In this document: positions 5,616 through 8,294 of the stretch, in pieces
How the letters are laid out: each line of letters starts with the position of its first letter
Position numbering within the stretch: the stretch's first letter is position 1
Position numbers and translations under genes: made by a program
DNA from: Anaerolineales bacterium
GTDB lineage: Bacteria; Chloroflexota; Anaerolineae; 4572-78; NAK82
Length of the DNA stretch: 8,294 bases
Reading direction: 5' to 3'
Assembly (NCBI GenBank): GCA_024643945.1
Contig: JAHELX010000250.1
Coordinates: 1-8,294, forward strand
Notes under the pieces: generated by a model
What the model saw: only the letters and a program-made list of their open reading frames with translations
Told to the model about the DNA's origin: nothing
Database searches by the model: none

Positions 5616-6617
5616 GTGTGTCGGCCTCCACTCCTCATTTCCCTAATGGAGGGCAGATCCAGATGTGCAAAGGGCTGCGTACCCGTGCGTCTATCATTGT
5701 CATTCTTAGGCCCTTTTCAGGTCACGTTGGACAATCAGACCGCGACCTTCGCTACAGACCGGGCGCGGGCGCTCTTGGCTTACCTGGCCGTGGAAGCGGA
5801 TCGCCCCCACCGGCGCGAGACGCTGGCCGCTTTGCTCTGGCCGGATCGACCCGAGGCGACGGCCCGCCGGAATTTGAGCCAAACATTAGTCCGCCTGCGC
5901 CGGGCCATTGACGATTACCACGCTTCCCCGCCCTTCTTACGGATCACCGCTAAGAGCGTCCAATTCAATGCCGCCGCAGCCGAGCTGGACATGGCTCGCT
6001 TTGAGTGCCTGCTGGCGGCCTGTGCCACCCATATCCACCCTAATATGTCCAGTTGCCCGGCCTGCGTCGAGCGGCTGCGCGAGGCAGCCAGCCTGTACTG
6101 GGGCGAGTTTCTTCAAGGCCTTTTTCTGGCCGACAGCCAGTTGTTTGAAGAGTGGGCTCTGTTCAAGCGAGAGCAGTTGCATCGCCAGGCCCTGGACACC
6201 CTGTACACGCTGACCCTTCATTACGAGAGCCAGGGTGCCTACGAGCGGGCGGCACGCTATGCCCAACGCCAGTTGGCGCTGGAGCCGTGGCGCGAAGAGG
6301 CCCACCGGCAATTGATGCGGGCACTGGCCTGGGGCGGACAGCGGGGCGCCGCCCTGGCCCAGTACGGGATCTGCTGCCGCGTGTTGGCCGGCGAACTGGG
6401 TGTGGAACCGGCCCCGGAGACGACCGCCCTCTACGAGCGCATCCGCCAGGGCGAGCTGGCGCCAGTTGAGCCTGACCTTCCGGCCCCTCCTCTCCCCCCC
6501 TCTACTGATCCCCTACACAACTTGACTTCCCAGACCACTCCTTTCGTAGGGCGGGAGACGGAATTGGCCGAGTTGGACCGCCTGCTGTCCGACCCCGAGC
6601 TGCGCGCGGAGGAATGA
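5616..6617 (+). CDS. Truncated SARP/BTAD-type transcriptional activator, ATPase part missing
   Basis: A 333-residue reading frame. LSLSFLGPFQVTL at about 26-38 opens an OmpR-like winged-helix domain (to about 115) with RALLAYLAVEADRPHRRETLAALLWPD at 51-77, split by its turn; a bacterial transcriptional activator domain (BTAD, TPR-like) spans about 125-280, including YERAARYAQRQLALEPWREEAH and LGVEPAPETTALYERI. A proline-rich linker then leads to TPFVGRETELAELDRLL (308-324), the usual entry to an AAA/NB-ARC ATPase, but the frame stops nine residues later, before any P-loop. Full-length relatives are commonly around 1000 residues, so the gene is cut short. The remaining wHTH plus BTAD could still bind DNA, as in small SARPs. 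The start is uncertain: GTG 5616, ATG 5646 or GTG 5685 are in frame; homology begins at 5685, and none has a good ribosome binding site. Likely broken by rearrangement next to the Wadjet operon. Confidence 0.8.
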   Translation: MCRPPLLISLMEGRSRCAKGCVPVRLSLSFLGPFQVTLDNQTATFATDRARALLAYLAVEADRPHRRETLAALLWPDRPEATARRNLSQTLVRLRRAIDDYHASPPFLRITAKSVQFNAAAAELDMARFECLLAACATHIHPNMSSCPACVERLREAASLYWGEFLQGLFLADSQLFEEWALFKREQLHRQALDTLYTLTLHYESQGAYERAARYAQRQLALEPWREEAHRQLMRALAWGGQRGAALAQYGICCRVLAGELGVEPAPETTALYERIRQGELAPVEPDLPAPPLPPSTDPLHNLTSQTTPFVGRETELAELDRLLSDPELRAEE

Positions 6618-6658
6618 ACGAACGCTGGAAAGGGTGGTGGCGGAGATCCTGGGATAAG

Positions 6659-7951
6659 CTAGGTATGCCCTAACCCTCTCGGATCTGGGATAGGTGGCGC
6701 GGCTAAAGTGACCGCTTCCTGTTCCAACTTGAGCCCCTGCAGCAGCATGTGGTCGATCAGGGGCGCCATATCCGTCAGGGCGGGATGACGACGCAGGCGG
6801 CTCAGGTTGCGCTCGTCGCGGGTCGAGAGGGGATGGGCCCAGCGCGCATGGGCCTCCAGGGTAGCCTGGTCCATGCGATAGGGGGCAAAACCAATTGAGA
6901 CCTGGCGGCGCAGTTGGGCCAATATGCTGAGTCCACCATAATCGATATCGGCCCACAGGAGCAAGGGGATATGCGGGGGCAAGTCCTGGGCCAGGCAGCG
7001 CAGCAGGTGGCGGGCAGCAGGGGATGGGTTACCCCATAGACACAGGGCGGCCATCCCTTGCCCCTCATGCCGGATGAGCTCGTAAAACGAAGCCAGGTTT
7101 TCAACGCAGACGATGCGAGATGCGTCCACACTCACGCGCTGTACGTGCCCGGCCAGCGCCGCAGGAATGCCAACGGAAGGGTAGAAGCCGGTCAGGGAGA
7201 TCACCTGCCCGTGATCGTCAACGAGTTGCCAGGGACCGTAGAGGTAAAGATGGCCGGGATTGGCGACCAGGCCTAACTCGCGCAACGTCTCCTGGGTAGA
7301 CAGGCCTCGCCAGGCGGGCCGGTGACGGCGAGCCAGCCGGGCGATTGTTTCCTTCAGCGCGTCGAAACGCTTGCTATCGTTAAAGACCCGCACGCTAAAA
7401 ACGCGATAGGGAATCTCTTCCCTCGCCTCTTCATCGGGAAGGTTGATGAGAGCGGTCAGCAAATCTCGATTCCAATCCTCGTCAGTCAGGCTGAAGGGAG
7501 CGGGCGATTTATGGGCCTTGAGTTGATCCAGACTATGTTGCACGCCTCGTTTGCGCCAGCCCTCGAGCCGGAAGCGGTCGGCCAGCAGCAGATCACGCAG
7601 GTGGCGACGTCGCTCGGCCAGCGGCTGGCGCCTCAACAAGGCATAGAGCGGTTCGGCCTGAGTCGGCTCCAACGCCACCGCATCCAGGAGATGGCCGCTC
7701 TGTCCCGGCTGCCAGGTGAGACAGACCCAGCCGCGCTGAGCCAGTTCTTCCAACTGTTCGTTGGCGGTAACCCGCGGCAGCGGGTCGGTCTGGCTGTTAT
7801 AGCCAGGCAAGTTTTTGCCAATGTCATCCATTTTGACCCGAACCACCTGCTTGGGTGCGCCGTCGCGCCGTTCATACACGCCAAGCAGATGATGGAGAAT
7901 AACCGCAACATCGGGGGCGGGGGTGAAAGGCACAGTCGTTTGCGTGTTCAT
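6659..7951 (-). CDS. jetD: Wadjet defence system nuclease subunit JetD
   Basis: A 430-residue protein matching JetD (DUF3322 N-terminal region plus DUF2220/TOPRIM C-terminal region). In Wadjet, the SMC-like JetABC complex extrudes loops on circular DNA and JetD cleaves it, restricting plasmids. Seen: N-terminal region about 1-220 with many helical, arginine-rich stretches; then the TOPRIM core with VENLASFYEL at 283-292 (E284 the likely catalytic glutamate), LCLWGNPS at 303-310, LLLWADIDYGGLSIL at 330-344 (D335 and D337 the likely metal-binding DxD), and a final acidic LKLEQEAV at 407-414. Length is normal for the family (about 380-450) and all expected acidic residues are present, so it looks active. 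ATG at 7951 overlaps the jetC stop by 4 nt (ATGA), with GGAAGG just upstream, so translation is coupled. Last gene of its operon; convergent with the truncated BTAD regulator 41 nt away, without an obvious terminator. Wadjet subtype cannot be set from this gene alone. Confidence 0.9.
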   Translation of the reverse strand: MNTQTTVPFTPAPDVAVILHHLLGVYERRDGAPKQVVRVKMDDIGKNLPGYNSQTDPLPRVTANEQLEELAQRGWVCLTWQPGQSGHLLDAVALEPTQAEPLYALLRRQPLAERRRHLRDLLLADRFRLEGWRKRGVQHSLDQLKAHKSPAPFSLTDEDWNRDLLTALINLPDEEAREEIPYRVFSVRVFNDSKRFDALKETIARLARRHRPAWRGLSTQETLRELGLVANPGHLYLYGPWQLVDDHGQVISLTGFYPSVGIPAALAGHVQRVSVDASRIVCVENLASFYELIRHEGQGMAALCLWGNPSPAARHLLRCLAQDLPPHIPLLLWADIDYGGLSILAQLRRQVSIGFAPYRMDQATLEAHARWAHPLSTRDERNLSRLRRHPALTDMAPLIDHMLLQGLKLEQEAVTLAAPPIPDPRGLGHT

Positions 7952-8294
7952 CCGCCTTCCAACTCCTTCATCATCTCCGCCTTGTCAATCTCGATGACAA
8001 AAGCGTGGTTGTTCTGGCGGACGACGGTGCGCACCGAGTCGACGTGGGGTAGCAGCCCGGCCGCCTTGTCGGGTGGGGTGGCCAGGAGAACCTGGAGACG
8101 GTTGTCCACCATGAATTGCAGGGCACTGGCCGTGCGGGCGGTGTCCATTTTGCCAAAAGCTTCGTCGAAGAGGGCCAGGCGGATGGTGTCGGAAGGGCGG
8201 GGCTGGTTGAGGCGATACGCCTGGGCAAAGGAGGCGGCCATCGCCACGTAGAAGGGAGTCGTAGTCTCGCCCCCCGATTTCTTGGCGTTGATCT
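7948..8294 (-). CDS. jetC: Wadjet SMC-like ATPase JetC, C-terminal part only (cut by window edge)
   Basis: The last 114 residues of a gene entering from the right edge. INAKKSGGETTTPFYVAMA (codons from 8292) contains the ABC-type signature SGGE at 8266-8277; LALFDEAFGKMD holds the Walker B aspartate and catalytic glutamate (codons at 8164-8166 and 8161-8163) and the D-loop. These are the C-terminal ATPase half-site motifs of MukB/SbcC-like JetC, the motor of the Wadjet complex that moves along DNA. The N-terminal Walker A and the long coiled coil lie outside the window. The frame is open through the edge, so an apparent start at 8247 is internal. The stop overlaps the jetD start by 4 nt, the normal jetC-jetD order; jetA and jetB are expected further right. 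Confidence 0.88.
   Translation of the reverse strand, partial: INAKKSGGETTTPFYVAMAASFAQAYRLNQPRPSDTIRLALFDEAFGKMDTARTASALQFMVDNRLQVLLATPPDKAAGLLPHVDSVRTVVRQNNHAFVIEIDKAEMMKELEGG

Noticed and set aside
5582..5911. 109-residue plus-strand frame with an earlier start than the BTAD regulator
   Set aside because: It is an out-of-frame reading of the regulator's N-terminal region; the regulator frame carries clear wHTH and BTAD sequence.
7322..8251. 309-residue plus-strand frame
   Set aside because: Antisense to jetD and jetC, both clearly recognised; it arises from GC-biased codon use.

Overview
The window reads like a piece of a fairly GC-rich bacterial genome, most plausibly a member of the Chloroflexota (Anaerolineae-like). 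That guess rests on the combination of a BTAD-type regulator fused to the start of an AAA ATPase module, SnoaL-like and UBP-zinc-finger small proteins, and a split GcvP. It is an inference, because no rRNA or other phylogenetic marker is present.

Bases 1-3927 (minus strand) hold a tightly packed three-gene operon. gcvPA-like is followed by gcvPB-like (4-nt ATGA overlap), then by an ATP-NAD kinase-family gene (COG3199 type) that overlaps gcvPB by 17 nt and runs off the left edge. Together they suggest a glycine-decarboxylase-type PLP enzyme translationally coupled to a nucleotide-kinase-like protein. The PLP site is intact, but several signature stretches differ from the textbook GcvPA/GcvPB, so the substrate should not be taken for granted. 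gcvT and gcvH are not in the window.

Bases 3928-4576 carry no intact gene. They contain the gcv promoter region with a perfect 12-bp inverted repeat, a 22-bp palindrome, a strong 13-bp hairpin, and what looks like a decayed second copy of the SnoaL-like gene. Bases 4577-5458 (minus) hold two small single genes: a SnoaL-like ester-cyclase-fold protein and a stand-alone UBP-type zinc finger. An 11-nt motif plus an inverted repeat is shared by the upstream regions of gcvPA and the SnoaL-like gene, which hints at common control.

Bases 5459-5615 are an AT-rich divergent promoter region. To its right (plus strand) lies a regulator with a winged-helix and BTAD module that stops just before the expected P-loop of its ATPase domain, so it is a truncated gene. 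Facing it, 41 nt away, is the end of a Wadjet defence operon on the minus strand: jetD complete, and the C-terminal part of jetC running off the right edge. Wadjet is an SMC-like plasmid/DNA defence complex in which JetC belongs to the ATPase motor and JetD is the TOPRIM nuclease subunit. The cut-off regulator next to the Wadjet operon looks like the boundary of an acquired or rearranged defence segment.
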